The translations under genes were made by a program, and so were the position numbers. Below, piece after piece: positions 17,058-26,723 of a stretch of 64,000 nucleotides of DNA (positions are counted from its first letter, which is position 1; every line of letters begins with the position of its first letter). Source of the stretch: an uncultured Anaerolineales bacterium (GTDB taxonomy: Bacteria; Chloroflexota; Anaerolineae; Aggregatilineales; Aggregatilineaceae). The stretch lies in the NCBI GenBank assembly GCA_937135955.1, contig CAKZOB010000079.1:1-64000 (forward strand), in the 5' to 3' direction. The notes beneath the pieces are model-generated. The model saw only the letters and a list, made by a program, of their open reading frames with translations. It searched no databases and had not been told where the DNA came from.

Positions 17058-18218
17058 ATGACTACAGCTAAACGTTCCATTCTCGTCTTCATTGTCCTCG
17101 GGATCGTGCTTTTCGAGCTATCTGGCGTCCATCACACCTTGGCTTTCCCCGGCGATCGGCGCGATGAAACCTGTTCTGAACGGATCGCTGCCGCCATCGC
17201 CGCCACTCCAGAGGGCGAGAAACCCGTCCTCCCCAGGGATTGCGTAGAGCACCCTGGGATGAGCGCCCTTGAACTGCGCGCTGCCGAAGCCGAAATGCGC
17301 GCTCACCCCAGACCAGATGTTGTCCAGGTACCCTACCAGGAAGATATTGTCTGGTCACGCGCTTATCGCCGCATGGTGGGACACGTCGTGATCTATGACG
17401 CGCCCAATGGCAACCCCATCGGTGAACTCGATGCGGGCTACAACTTCGTAACCGTCATCAATGAAAAGGACGGTTTCATCCAGATCAATTACGGGCAGTG
17501 GGTGCCGGCTGAACATATCACCTGGGCCGATGTTTCCGAATTCTCTGGCGTAGAGATCACCACTCAGCCCAAGCGCCCCTTCGCCTGGATGCTGGCTGAA
17601 GCTCGCCCCAGCCGCTACCCTGGTGGCCCCCAGGATAAGTCCGCCGAGATCATCCCCCGCTACACACTGATGAATATCTACGGCGTAGAGTATGTAGACG
17701 GCTGGGAATGGTATCTCGTCGGCCCCGATCAGTGGATACAGCAGATCCGCGTGGCCAAAGTGAAAGCCATCCCGCGTCCTGAGGGTATCGGGCCAGACGA
17801 TCATTGGGTAGCCGTTGACCTGTACGAGCAAACGGCTGTTGCCTACGAAGGCGATCGCATGGTATTCGCCACCCTCATCTCCTCTGGCCTGCCGCGTTGG
17901 AGCACCCGTGAGGGCCTGTTCCAGATTTACGAGCGCCATGAAGCCACGCGCATGAGTGGCGCGTCGGGCCAGCCGGACTTCTATTTCATTGAGGAAGTCC
18001 CCTACGTCATGTACTTCGACGGTGACATCGCCCTACACGGCACCTACTGGCACGATCGCTTCGGCTACCGCCAGAGCCACGGTTGCGTCAACCTGTCCAT
18101 CATGGACGCCTGGTGGCTGTACCAGTGGACCAATCCGGAGCCTTACCAGAACGCCTGGGTCTACGTCTACAGCAGCGGCACGTACCGCAGCGACCTGCCA
18201 GCCTGGGCACGACGATAA
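17058..18218 (+). CDS. Exported L,D-transpeptidase (YkuD family)
   Basis: 386 aa. A signal peptide or anchor covers about residues 6-30. The central part (about 100-250) resembles SH3-like wall-binding modules. The C-terminal YkuD catalytic domain has HGTYWHD and SHGCVNLS, with the nucleophile Cys near residue 343 and the paired His about 20 residues earlier. These enzymes make 3-3 peptidoglycan cross-links or attach proteins outside the membrane. The start is chosen as the first ATG after the promoter at 16991-17019; the Shine-Dalgarno sequence is weak. A strong terminator follows at 18251, so it is a single-gene unit. Confidence 0.92.
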   Translation: MTTAKRSILVFIVLGIVLFELSGVHHTLAFPGDRRDETCSERIAAAIAATPEGEKPVLPRDCVEHPGMSALELRAAEAEMRAHPRPDVVQVPYQEDIVWSRAYRRMVGHVVIYDAPNGNPIGELDAGYNFVTVINEKDGFIQINYGQWVPAEHITWADVSEFSGVEITTQPKRPFAWMLAEARPSRYPGGPQDKSAEIIPRYTLMNIYGVEYVDGWEWYLVGPDQWIQQIRVAKVKAIPRPEGIGPDDHWVAVDLYEQTAVAYEGDRMVFATLISSGLPRWSTREGLFQIYERHEATRMSGASGQPDFYFIEEVPYVMYFDGDIALHGTYWHDRFGYRQSHGCVNLSIMDAWWLYQWTNPEPYQNAWVYVYSSGTYRSDLPAWARR

Positions 18219-18250
18219 CCGTCTGATCGCGTTGAATAGGACGGAACAGA

Positions 18251-18284
18251 ACGGAGCGCCCTGTTGGTGCTCCGTTTTTCTTTT
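18251..18284 (+). terminator. Rho-independent terminator after the L,D-transpeptidase gene
   Basis: A 10-base stem, ACGGAGCGCC against GGTGCTCCGT (18251-18260 and 18266-18275, one G-T pair), with a 5-base loop, followed by TTTTTCTTTT. Confidence 0.85.
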
Positions 18285-18346
18285 CCTTTCGCCCCGGCTA
18301 TGATCGGTGCGCAGGCCGACTTCATACTGCAGGAACTGGCAGCCCT

Positions 18347-18913
18347 ATGGAGCACAGACGCCGGGCTATCCTGGCCGCGATCGCCCTGGTGAGCGTGTTG
18401 ACTGCGCTGACTCTGGGCGTGGCTATGCTGGTACCCTTCCCGGTGGAGCTCACCGGCTCTCTGATCGCCTTCAGCGGTACCGTCGAGTATGTTCCGCCAG
18501 GCCAAATTTCTCGCCCCTTACGACCGGAATCCGACACCCCGCTGATCCTTGAACCTGGCACACGCATCATTCTTTCAGAAGACGCTTCCGCTACTCTGGC
18601 ATTCGATGCCAGTCGTGGGCGCGTCATCATCAACGGCCCAACCTCCTTGGCTCTGGTCTCGCTCGCGCGCAGAGCGACGCTGCCAGGGCATCTTTTTGAC
18701 TGGCAGCGCGTTCCCCGTCGCTTCGAGTTGACGTTTGAACAGAGTGGTGGAACCGCCAGCTACGTATTCGATACCAATTTGTTCGACGCTGGCCTTCTCA
18801 AAGTCACCATCCGGCTGCCTGGTACGACTTTTGTGCCCCAACAACCGTGTTGGTCTATCGTTTTCGGGGACAAGGAAACACCCTCAGTGCGCGAATATCC
18901 TTGTCCTTCCTGA
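18347..18913 (+). CDS. Membrane-anchored protein of unknown function, faintly FecR-like
   Basis: 188 aa. One N-terminal membrane segment (about 8-32, AILAAIALVSVLTALTLGVA) is followed by an extracytoplasmic beta-rich part. The section LILEPGTRIILSEDASATLAF and GRVIINGPTSLALVS resembles the repetitive beta pattern of FecR/iron-dicitrate sensor domains, but this is only a pattern impression. Two cysteines (in QQPCWS and REYPCPS) near the C-terminus could form a disulfide. The gene lies downstream of a terminator and converges with the histidine kinase gene with 4 bases between stops. No function is assigned. Confidence 0.6.
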   Translation: MEHRRRAILAAIALVSVLTALTLGVAMLVPFPVELTGSLIAFSGTVEYVPPGQISRPLRPESDTPLILEPGTRIILSEDASATLAFDASRGRVIINGPTSLALVSLARRATLPGHLFDWQRVPRRFELTFEQSGGTASYVFDTNLFDAGLLKVTIRLPGTTFVPQQPCWSIVFGDKETPSVREYPCPS

Positions 18914-18917
18914 GCCT

Positions 18918-21242
18918 CTAGCTCTGTCCAGAACGCTTTTCAGCCAGAGGCAGCCAGAAGCCAAACGTGCTCCCTTTGCCGGGCGTGCTGCTGAACCACA
19001 CCTGCCCCCCGTGCCGCTCGATTACCGTCTTCACCAGGCTCAACCCCAGGCCCGTGCCGCTGATATGTTCTGTACCAGGCTCGCGTGCGCGGTAAAAGCG
19101 CTCGAAGATGCGTGCCTGTCTTTCCTGAGAAATGCCATAGCCATCATCCGTCACCTGGAAAGCCACTCGATCGCCTTCCTCAAGCCCGGCTGTCACATCA
19201 ATATGTCCCCCTTGGGGCGTGTACTTGATGGCGTTGCCCACCAAATTAGCCACCGCCTGCCGTAGTTGCGCCACGCTACCATGCACGGGCAATGTCCCTG
19301 GCTCGCGCACCAGCCGCAGCATTTGCTGCTTCAGGGTCGCGCCCGCCTGCTGACTTTCTACCACTTCGATCACCAGACCGCCGAAATCAAAGGTTTCCCA
19401 CTCCGCCTGACGCTCGCTCTCGATTCGCTCCAGTGTCAGCAGGTCTTCTAGCAGCGTCTTCATGATCTCCGCGCTGGCCCTCAGATTCTGCAGGTACATC
19501 TGTTGCGTTGGCGTCAGGCATCCCAGTTCGTCCAGACTCATGGCCAGCAGTTCCGCGTAGCCCATCACGTTATTGAGTGGGTTCCGCAGGTCGTGCGAAG
19601 CCATGCGGATCATTTCGGACTTGAGCGTCTCCAGCTCTTTGATCTCACTGAACAGCAACGACTGTCGCAACGCAATGGCGGCCTGGCTGGCCAACGCCTC
19701 GGCCTTGTAGACTTCGTTGGCTGTGAAGACGCGGTCATAGCGCCCTTCAATCACCGCTGCAACGCCCATCAATTCATCCTGCGCCACCAGCGGCACCAGC
19801 ACCATGGCGTGAATGCGATCCTCGACCAGATGCGAACGATCCAGAGCCGAAAGCGAAAGATCAGCCGCTCGCAAAGCGAGCGAATGTTGTTGTTCCACCA
19901 CTGTCTGAAAGGCCGGATACAGAGCGAGCGGGATCGCATGTTTCAGGGGGGGCAACATCTCCTGCCCATCCAGATCGGCACCAACTCGATGCACTGCCAG
20001 CACCTGGATTTCGTGTGTTTCCGGCCTGTAGTCGAAAATGACGGAACTCGAACACTCCAGCGTCTCGGTCATGGCCCGGGCGATACGACGCAGCACTTCG
20101 TCTCGATTCAGGGTTGAGGTGATCGCCCTGCTCGCGTTGTAAAGCGCCGCCATGTCGTTGGCCAGTTGTTCCGTGCGACGATACAGCCGCGCGTTGTCCA
20201 GTGCCACCGCCGCCCGCCTCCCCAGCCGCTCCAGGAAGCTGACGACCTCACTGCCGAACACAATGTCGTGTACCGATGCCAGGGTGATCACCCCCAGTGC
20301 CTGCCCTCGCATGGAGAGCGGCACGGACACATGCGTTCTGGCGTTGGGAATGAACGGCAGACGATCCTCTTCTGTCGTCACTTGATGCACTACCTGAGTT
20401 TGTCCGGTGCGGGCCGCCCGGCCAATCACCCCTTCAGACAAAGGCAGAGGGTTATGAGCATCGTAGGGGAACGCCTGTCTGTCCACATATCCCATGACAA
20501 TATAGGGAGCCAAGCCGGTACGGTCGTCGGTGATTAACATCAACAGCCCCGTGTCAGCGCCGGTCCGACGCAACGCCCAGTCCATCGTCAACCGCATGAC
20601 ATGATCGAGGTTGAGATGCGCGCTCAATTCACGATCCGCGCGGTGTATCATGGAGAGTTCCTCAACCTGCTCGGCCAGTTCTTCAGCCGAAGACGAAACC
20701 TCCCGTAACAATCGCGCATTCTCGACGATGTAGGCAGTCTGCGCGGCCAGAATATCCAGGGGACGCAGTTCTTCCCACGACGGTCGCCGCCCATGAGCCG
20801 GATCGCTCACACGGATGACTCCTATCAGCTTCCCTCGGCCCACTTTGAGGGGCGCGAATACCACATCCTCTGACTGCCAGGCTTCGCTGACGCCCCCTCG
20901 CTGTGGGACAAAATACACGCCTCCCCGGCGGTACGGTTCCAGGTGCCCCTCTTGTAGAGCAGTCCACAGCTCTGGCGGCAATATCGCCGTGTCACTGGCG
21001 TCGTGGATCGTTTCCCCGTTGACCATCGTCACACGTTCGTTGGACTCATCGCCCATCAGGGCCAGCACCACCTGTCGCCATCCCAGGGAACGCAGTGCCT
21101 GGCTGACCGCGCTCAGATTCTTATTCAGGTCAGGCTCAGCCAGCATTTGCCGGATCGTGACCTGGATCAGTTCCAGGCGTTCTTGCTCCGCACGTAGTGC
21201 CGCAGCCAGTTCCTCCAATGCAGCAAATCGCTCCTCGGCCAT
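18918..21242 (-). CDS. Multi-GAF sensor histidine kinase
   Basis: 774 aa soluble kinase. An N-terminal coiled-coil-like segment (EELAAALRAEQERLELIQ) leads into three GAF-type domains (about 40-190, 200-360, 370-530). HisKA follows with MASHDLRNPLNN, the phosphorylated His near residue 550, and then HATPase_c with N-box NLVGNAIKYTP, VTDDGYGI, FERFYRA and GTGLGLSLVK. No membrane segment is seen, so it should sense a cytoplasmic ligand or redox state through the GAF domains. An in-frame ATG at 21338 exists, but ATG 21242 has GGGAGGG six bases ahead and clears the yjbQ stop by 14 bases. It is the last gene of a four-gene operon; no response regulator is adjacent. Confidence 0.92.
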   Translation of the reverse strand: MAEERFAALEELAAALRAEQERLELIQVTIRQMLAEPDLNKNLSAVSQALRSLGWRQVVLALMGDESNERVTMVNGETIHDASDTAILPPELWTALQEGHLEPYRRGGVYFVPQRGGVSEAWQSEDVVFAPLKVGRGKLIGVIRVSDPAHGRRPSWEELRPLDILAAQTAYIVENARLLREVSSSAEELAEQVEELSMIHRADRELSAHLNLDHVMRLTMDWALRRTGADTGLLMLITDDRTGLAPYIVMGYVDRQAFPYDAHNPLPLSEGVIGRAARTGQTQVVHQVTTEEDRLPFIPNARTHVSVPLSMRGQALGVITLASVHDIVFGSEVVSFLERLGRRAAVALDNARLYRRTEQLANDMAALYNASRAITSTLNRDEVLRRIARAMTETLECSSSVIFDYRPETHEIQVLAVHRVGADLDGQEMLPPLKHAIPLALYPAFQTVVEQQHSLALRAADLSLSALDRSHLVEDRIHAMVLVPLVAQDELMGVAAVIEGRYDRVFTANEVYKAEALASQAAIALRQSLLFSEIKELETLKSEMIRMASHDLRNPLNNVMGYAELLAMSLDELGCLTPTQQMYLQNLRASAEIMKTLLEDLLTLERIESERQAEWETFDFGGLVIEVVESQQAGATLKQQMLRLVREPGTLPVHGSVAQLRQAVANLVGNAIKYTPQGGHIDVTAGLEEGDRVAFQVTDDGYGISQERQARIFERFYRAREPGTEHISGTGLGLSLVKTVIERHGGQVWFSSTPGKGSTFGFWLPLAEKRSGQS

Positions 21243-21256
21243 GAGACCCTCCCGGC

Positions 21257-21676
21257 CTACGCCTCTCCGATCATCTGCACAATCAACCGACGCTGCCGCG
21301 ATCTGACATCGAAATCCACAAACACGATCTGCTGCCATGTGCCCAGCGCCAACCGACCTGCCACAAAAGGCACTGTCAGTGATGGCCCCAGCAAGGCCGC
21401 TCGCACATGACTGTGACCATTGTCATCGCCCCAGCGGTAGTTGTGCAGATACTCCTGGTCGGACGGCACGATCTGATCGAACAGGCGCTGAAAATCGCGC
21501 ACCGCGCCGCTCTCATACTCTATCGTCGTCACGGCGCTGGTTGCGCTGGGACAGAAAACGGTGACGATCCCATCTCGCAGCCCGCTGTCGTGCACGACAG
21601 ACTGCACCGCCTCGGTAATGTTTAGAACCTGACCGTTGCCAGTTGTCTTCAGCACAATCTCCCCTGTTCTAACCAT
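21257..21676 (-). CDS. YjbQ/UPF0047 family protein
   Basis: 139 aa, the full family length. Conserved elements are GIVTVFCPSATSAVTTIEYE (about 36-55), HNYRWGDDNGHSHVRAALLG with the metal-type histidines (about 78-97), and the C-terminal GTWQQIVFVDFD. Members form trimers and have been linked to a weak thiamin-phosphate-synthase activity; the physiological role is unclear. Its ATG overlaps the stop of the upstream GT39-like gene by 8 bases, and the histidine kinase gene follows after 14 bases, so it is translated from the same operon. Confidence 0.92.
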   Translation of the reverse strand: MVRTGEIVLKTTGNGQVLNITEAVQSVVHDSGLRDGIVTVFCPSATSAVTTIEYESGAVRDFQRLFDQIVPSDQEYLHNYRWGDDNGHSHVRAALLGPSLTVPFVAGRLALGTWQQIVFVDFDVRSRQRRLIVQMIGEA

Positions 21677-23705
21677 CTTCTGGCTCCCCCTCCCAGGGCG
21701 GAATGTCTACCAGGTAGATGTAAATGAGTGGGGTCCTATGACGCGGATTGCAATACTCATGCAGCGTCCCCGTCGGAAAGTACACCGCCAGGGACGACAG
21801 CACTTCGTCCAAACGCTGCGGCGCGATGACAAAAGCGGTCGGCCCTGGCTGCAATACCTCGCGCCAGGCATACAGCTCCCCCTCATACTCCTGCCCAGCG
21901 TTTTCCGGAGTCAGGTAGTGCAGCAGGCTTGTCGAGTCCATATCCAGCTCAAGCGAAGAAAAGCGCCAGACTGCATAGCGTCCCTGGAAGCTGTCCAGGA
22001 TAGCGACCACGTCGTTGAGTTGGCGAGTGCGTTCTCCATAGAGGATTTTCGGCGTCTTGGGGAGATAGCCGTAACTGAAGACAAGCTGATTCACCACGGC
22101 CAGGGCGAGCGCCAGACTCACCGGCACGACAAAGCGCCAGCCTGTCAGGCGAGCAAAGCGCTCTGCGCCGCGCCACTGGGCCACGCTGTCAACCAGACGT
22201 TCCGCACCCCACGTCACGCCCACCGCGGCAATGACCGCTGCCGCAGGAAGCGCACTGATATAACGCGGGAAATGGGGCGGATCGACCAGCATGGCACCAC
22301 CCAGTAACGCCGTACCAGTTACCCAACCGATCAATATGCCAGATCGAGGTTCACGCCAGCGACTGAACAGCACCGCCAGCCCGATCAGGAACGGCACCCC
22401 TGTGTACCAGCTCAGAAGCGGCCCGTAGCGCCCAAAGACATCGCTCTCGTCTTCAAACTGCACATAGGCCAGCAAAGAGTGCTGCAGTTGATAGATCAGG
22501 TAGTCTTTTAGTTCTCCGCGGTCAACGGCCTGCTGCAGGTCTCCAGTTTGCCAGATTCCTACATGTTCCAGCCGGGGATGGAATCCGTGCCCGTGGTCGA
22601 TCGTCGCATACAGGCCGGGAAACACCACAACAGCCGTCACTACCATCAGCGCCAGGATCGCGCCCCGGCGCTGCCACCACCTGCGCCTGTCATAGAGTGC
22701 ATAGAGCGCCAATGCGCCCGCCACAATGAACAAGGCGATGCGCCCGGCAAAGTAGAAGTATTGCGTCAACCCCAGGCACACTCCCGCCAGCGCCGCTTCG
22801 ACCACGTCATTGTGATACAGAGCGCTCGCTGTCAATCCGACCGCCAGCGTCAGGAAGAGCGGGTCGCCGACCATGTCCATCGAAATACGGCTGAAAAAAA
22901 CGTGCACCGGCAGTGTGCTCAGTATCAGCGCGGCGCACCATCCCACCCGCGCATCGAACAACCGCCGTGCCAGCAGGTAGGTCGCGGGGATAGTCAACGC
23001 GCCCAGCACCGCCCAGGGCAGGCGCGACGCTGCCACTGTCTGCCCCAACAGGTGAATGCTCACCGCGATCAGCGTATGCACAATGCGCGGGTGATACCAG
23101 AATCCCATGCGAAAAGGGTTGTAAACCCATCCGCGGTCATCCTTGAGATGCACCGCCTCCTGAGCAAACTGCGCATCGTCGCCCGACATGATGTACGGCA
23201 CGGTTTCCAGGTTGACCGTCCGGATAGCCAGTGCGATCAGCAGCAGCCCCCCGACCATCAGCCAGGTGCGGCGTTCCCCTCGCCAGCTATCGGCCAGGTG
23301 TCGTCTCCAGCCTCGCCAATCTTCGCCGGAGACCAGACCTGCGATTACCAGAGCAATCCCCAGTACCCACATCCCCAGAATCTGCCAGACGACCAGGTCT
23401 TCCCCAACTGCGCGCACGCCCGTATAGAGGCTCAGCGCCAACCCCAACGCGCCCGCGAGCGTTCGCCGCCTTGTCAGCCGCAATGCCCGCGTGCTCTCTG
23501 GCATCGGTGACGAATGGTTGAGGACGGGCGTCTGCCGTCTGGCCGCGAACACCAGCAGAGCCAGTCCGCCCAGGGCAAAAACGCCTCCGGGATGCACGAC
23601 TTCCTTGTGTTCAATCCACAGCCATTGAGCGCGCACCAACAAGACAATGCCCAGCAACATTGTCCACGGCAAGGCCCAGACTGCCCGCCTTATCGTGTGT
23701 GTCAT
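21669..23705 (-). CDS. GT39/ArnT-like polytopic membrane glycosyltransferase
   Basis: 678 aa with about a dozen hydrophobic segments. The first long loop carries YIMSGDDAQFAQEAVHL (about 185-200), where the GT-C fold has its catalytic acidic pair, followed by YHPRIVHTLIA. This layout belongs to the PMT/ArnT/GT39 clan, which transfers sugars from polyprenyl phosphates to proteins or lipids outside the membrane. The first 150 residues add about five extra membrane segments before the usual start of the family. Its ATG overlaps the stop of the FAD oxidoreductase gene by 4 bases. The acceptor is unknown. Confidence 0.85.
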   Translation of the reverse strand: MTHTIRRAVWALPWTMLLGIVLLVRAQWLWIEHKEVVHPGGVFALGGLALLVFAARRQTPVLNHSSPMPESTRALRLTRRRTLAGALGLALSLYTGVRAVGEDLVVWQILGMWVLGIALVIAGLVSGEDWRGWRRHLADSWRGERRTWLMVGGLLLIALAIRTVNLETVPYIMSGDDAQFAQEAVHLKDDRGWVYNPFRMGFWYHPRIVHTLIAVSIHLLGQTVAASRLPWAVLGALTIPATYLLARRLFDARVGWCAALILSTLPVHVFFSRISMDMVGDPLFLTLAVGLTASALYHNDVVEAALAGVCLGLTQYFYFAGRIALFIVAGALALYALYDRRRWWQRRGAILALMVVTAVVVFPGLYATIDHGHGFHPRLEHVGIWQTGDLQQAVDRGELKDYLIYQLQHSLLAYVQFEDESDVFGRYGPLLSWYTGVPFLIGLAVLFSRWREPRSGILIGWVTGTALLGGAMLVDPPHFPRYISALPAAAVIAAVGVTWGAERLVDSVAQWRGAERFARLTGWRFVVPVSLALALAVVNQLVFSYGYLPKTPKILYGERTRQLNDVVAILDSFQGRYAVWRFSSLELDMDSTSLLHYLTPENAGQEYEGELYAWREVLQPGPTAFVIAPQRLDEVLSSLAVYFPTGTLHEYCNPRHRTPLIYIYLVDIPPWEGEPEDG

Positions 23706-26620
23706 CGCCCAGCACCCTCATCCTTGGGCAACAAACGTGCCGCCAGCAACTCAACCGGATGCACGGCCTGCCGACCTGCTCCATGCGCGATCTGCTCGCG
23801 ACACGAGACCCCTGCGGCAACAACGATCGCATCCGGTGCCTGTCGCACCGCTGGAAGCAAACGCTGTTCGGCAATCCGCAGCGAAAGTTCATAGTGCTCT
23901 GCTTCGTAACCAAAACTGCCCGCCATGCCGCAGCAGCCATCGTCTGGTTCGGATACCGTACAGTGAGGCAGTACGGATAGCGCTTTGTGCGCTGGCCCGG
24001 TACCCCACAGCGCGCGCTGATAGCAGTGCCCGTGCAGCAGAATCTGGCAAGGCTCTTCGCTGAACATGCTGGAGACCAACACCCCCTGTTCTACCAGTTC
24101 AGCCAGCCATTCCTCAACGGTGATCACGGCCCCCGCCACACTCATCGCAGCCGCTCGCAAATGCGAGGGGACGAGGTCAGGATATTCGTCGCGAAAGGTA
24201 GCCGCGCAGCTCGGCTCGATGAGCATGAACCGCTCCCCTTGTTCCACCGCCGGTGCCATCCGCGTCACGTTGTGCTCCGCCAGTCGCCGCGCTGCATCAA
24301 GCAGACCTTTAGAGATTAGCGGACGGCCACAACAATCAATCTGGCGTGGCCCCCAGACCCGCAGCGTAATTCCTGCTGCTCTGGCAATGCGCACAACTGC
24401 CTGTCCCAGGTGCGGATAGTTGTACTCTGTATAGGTATCTGCAATCAGAACAGGCGCTTTCAGTGTATGCTGAACTAGCGTTTCCGGGCAATTGCGCTGG
24501 TACCACACGCTGAAACGCTGCGGAGCCAGAGCAGGCAACTGCCGCCGTGTTGTCACCCCCAGCCGCGCCAGTGCCCAACGCGCCAGGGTCGAACGGAGCA
24601 CCCTGTTGGTGAGTTCCGGAGCGAGACTCCCCAGGCGGTTCAGGCGGTGAATGTTGCCAAACAGGCGCGCGCGCCAGGGCACGCCGTGCGCATCATAGTA
24701 GGCTGCCAGGAACTCCACTTTCAGCCGTGCCATGTCCACCAGCGAGGGGCACTCCGCCTTACACGCCTTGCACGACAGGCACAGGTCAAGCACTTCATAC
24801 AGCCGCTCGTCCGCCAGCCCCGCTGTGCCCAGTGCGCCTGTCATGGCATGCCGCAGGGCGTTGGCCCGCCCGCGCGTGGAATGTGCCTCATCGCGGGTCG
24901 CCATGTAACTGGGACACATAACACCCGCCCCTTCCTTCCGGCACACAGCGGCCCCGTTGCACATTTCGACCGCGGCAGCGAACCCGCCGTCGCGCGACCA
25001 GTCCAGGCGAGTCTGGGGCGGTTCCAGCGGCGTGACATACGCCGGCCCCATACGCAAAATCGCCGGGTTGTCCATTGGCCCCACATCCACCACCTTACCA
25101 GGGTTCATCAGACCCAGCGGATCGAAAACAGCCTTGACCTGGCGGAATGCTTCGGTCAGTCGCGGTCCAAAGAGCCTGCGGCTGAACTCACCGCGCGAAA
25201 GCCCTTCGCCGTGCTCGCCGCTAGTCGTGCCACCGTATTGCATCACCAGCTCCGTCACCGCCTCGGCAATGGCGCGATATCGTCGCAGGCCGTCTTGGGT
25301 TTTCAGGGAAAGTAGCGGGCGGATGTGCAAACACCCGGCGCTGGCGTGTGCATAAACGGCCATACGCAGGCCGTGCTCGCTGACCACGCGCTCTACCCCT
25401 GTGACATAATCAGCGAGATGCTCGACGGGCACCGCCGCGTCCTCAATGAACGGGATCGGTTTCAGATCGCCGCGCATACTCATCAACAACCCCAGCCCGG
25501 CCTTGCGCACTTTCATCACGTTGTCCATCTGTGCCGGCGTTGCGGCGATGACCATCGCCCCTGCGAAACCCGCCCGTGCCAGCCGGTCATGCAGACGGGT
25601 CACTTTGGCGTCGAGTTCACGCTCATCTTGGCCGTAGAACTCCACCACCTGAACAGCAACCGGATCGCCCTCGATAAAGGTCAACAACTTCGAGTAGTCG
25701 GGATGGGCGCGCGTGAGATCGAGCAAGAGCTTGTCCATCAACTCGATGGCTGACGGCTCTACTTCCAGAATCGCCGGGACGATCTGTAAAGCGGCGTGCA
25801 GGTCGTCGAAATGCAGCACCGCCTGGCAGGTCAGAGGTGGACGCTCTACCAACCCCAACTCGATCGCTACTACAGTCCCCAGCGTGCCCTCCGCGCCCGC
25901 GAACAGTTGGGCCAGGTCTAGTGAAGTGGGATCGAGCTTGTTCAGCGCATACCCGGCCACAGTGCGCCAGGTTCGGGGATAGCCGGTGCGAATATCTTCC
26001 TCATAGGCGCGCACAATCGCCCCGATCTGCCCCTGCAGGCGCGCCACCTCAGGCGTCAGGGGAACACTGGCCCCCAGCGAGACACGCTTTCCATCAGCCA
26101 GCACTGCGTCCACAGCCCGTACATGGTCACCGAACATGCCGTAAAGGATGCTGTGCATGCCAGTAGCATTGTTGCCCAGGCAACCGCCTATCGTGGCCCG
26201 TTCGGCACTGGCCGGGTCTGGGCCGACCATCAACCCCAGCGGTGCCAGTTGCCGGTTCAACTGTCCCAAAACAACGCCTGGCTGCACGCGCACATGGCGT
26301 GTCTCGCCGTTGATGGACAGCAGGCGATTCATATGCCGCGAGCAGTCCAGCACCAGGGCATGGCCCACTGTCTGTCCGGCCAGGCTGCTCCCTGCCCCGC
26401 GCGGCAAGAGAGGCACCTTCAGCCGGGCCGCAATTTCATGCACGGCGCACACTTCGTCCCCATCACGTGGAAACACCACTCCGATCGGCTCAATCTGATA
26501 GTTGCTGGCATCAGTGCTGTAGAGCAACCGCGTCATCTGGTCGAAGCGGACTTCCCCTGAGATCGCCCGGCTCAGTTCGGCGGCCAGCTCCTCATAGACT
26601 TCGCTCTGCACCACGGCCAT
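23702..26620 (-). CDS. FAD-linked oxidase fused to Fe-S/CCG reductase (GlcD-GlcF / YdiJ type)
   Basis: 972 aa. The N-terminal FAD_binding_4 domain has PRGAGSSLAGQ and ATIGGCLGNNATGMHS; the FAD-oxidase C domain covers about 250-520 with GTTSGEHGEGLSRG. Then two 4Fe-4S motifs follow, CNGAAVC...C near 545-560 and CLSCKACKAECP (cysteines 614, 617, 620, 624), and two CCG domains with DCCGRPLI and DGCCGMAGSFGYE. The family oxidises D-2-hydroxy acids such as D-lactate, D-2-hydroxyglutarate or glycolate and passes electrons toward the quinone pool or another carrier. The exact substrate cannot be read. GAGAGGAAAT precedes the ATG. It is the first gene of the operon leading to the GAF kinase. Confidence 0.92.
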   Translation of the reverse strand: MAVVQSEVYEELAAELSRAISGEVRFDQMTRLLYSTDASNYQIEPIGVVFPRDGDEVCAVHEIAARLKVPLLPRGAGSSLAGQTVGHALVLDCSRHMNRLLSINGETRHVRVQPGVVLGQLNRQLAPLGLMVGPDPASAERATIGGCLGNNATGMHSILYGMFGDHVRAVDAVLADGKRVSLGASVPLTPEVARLQGQIGAIVRAYEEDIRTGYPRTWRTVAGYALNKLDPTSLDLAQLFAGAEGTLGTVVAIELGLVERPPLTCQAVLHFDDLHAALQIVPAILEVEPSAIELMDKLLLDLTRAHPDYSKLLTFIEGDPVAVQVVEFYGQDERELDAKVTRLHDRLARAGFAGAMVIAATPAQMDNVMKVRKAGLGLLMSMRGDLKPIPFIEDAAVPVEHLADYVTGVERVVSEHGLRMAVYAHASAGCLHIRPLLSLKTQDGLRRYRAIAEAVTELVMQYGGTTSGEHGEGLSRGEFSRRLFGPRLTEAFRQVKAVFDPLGLMNPGKVVDVGPMDNPAILRMGPAYVTPLEPPQTRLDWSRDGGFAAAVEMCNGAAVCRKEGAGVMCPSYMATRDEAHSTRGRANALRHAMTGALGTAGLADERLYEVLDLCLSCKACKAECPSLVDMARLKVEFLAAYYDAHGVPWRARLFGNIHRLNRLGSLAPELTNRVLRSTLARWALARLGVTTRRQLPALAPQRFSVWYQRNCPETLVQHTLKAPVLIADTYTEYNYPHLGQAVVRIARAAGITLRVWGPRQIDCCGRPLISKGLLDAARRLAEHNVTRMAPAVEQGERFMLIEPSCAATFRDEYPDLVPSHLRAAAMSVAGAVITVEEWLAELVEQGVLVSSMFSEEPCQILLHGHCYQRALWGTGPAHKALSVLPHCTVSEPDDGCCGMAGSFGYEAEHYELSLRIAEQRLLPAVRQAPDAIVVAAGVSCREQIAHGAGRQAVHPVELLAARLLPKDEGAGR

Positions 26621-26655
26621 ATTTCCTCTCGTCCAATCTGACTGCTGCTGCCAAT

Positions 26656-26690
26656 AAGAAAAGACCGCCTGCGCAATGACACAGGCGGTC
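26656..26690 (-). terminator. Rho-independent terminator after ugpC/malK
   Basis: A perfect 9-base stem, GACCGCCTG (26663-26671) and CAGGCGGTC (26682-26690), with a 10-base loop. On the minus strand it is followed by TCTTTTCTT. It separates the MalK-type gene from the FAD oxidoreductase operon. Confidence 0.85.
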
Positions 26691-26723
26691 CATCTCTCTT
26701 CCCACGAGCAGACTGAATAGCGA

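Noticed and set aside
22548-23510. Plus-strand frame of 320 codons inside the GT39-like gene
   Set aside because: An antisense shadow with Gln/His/Arg bias; the opposite strand encodes a coherent polytopic protein.
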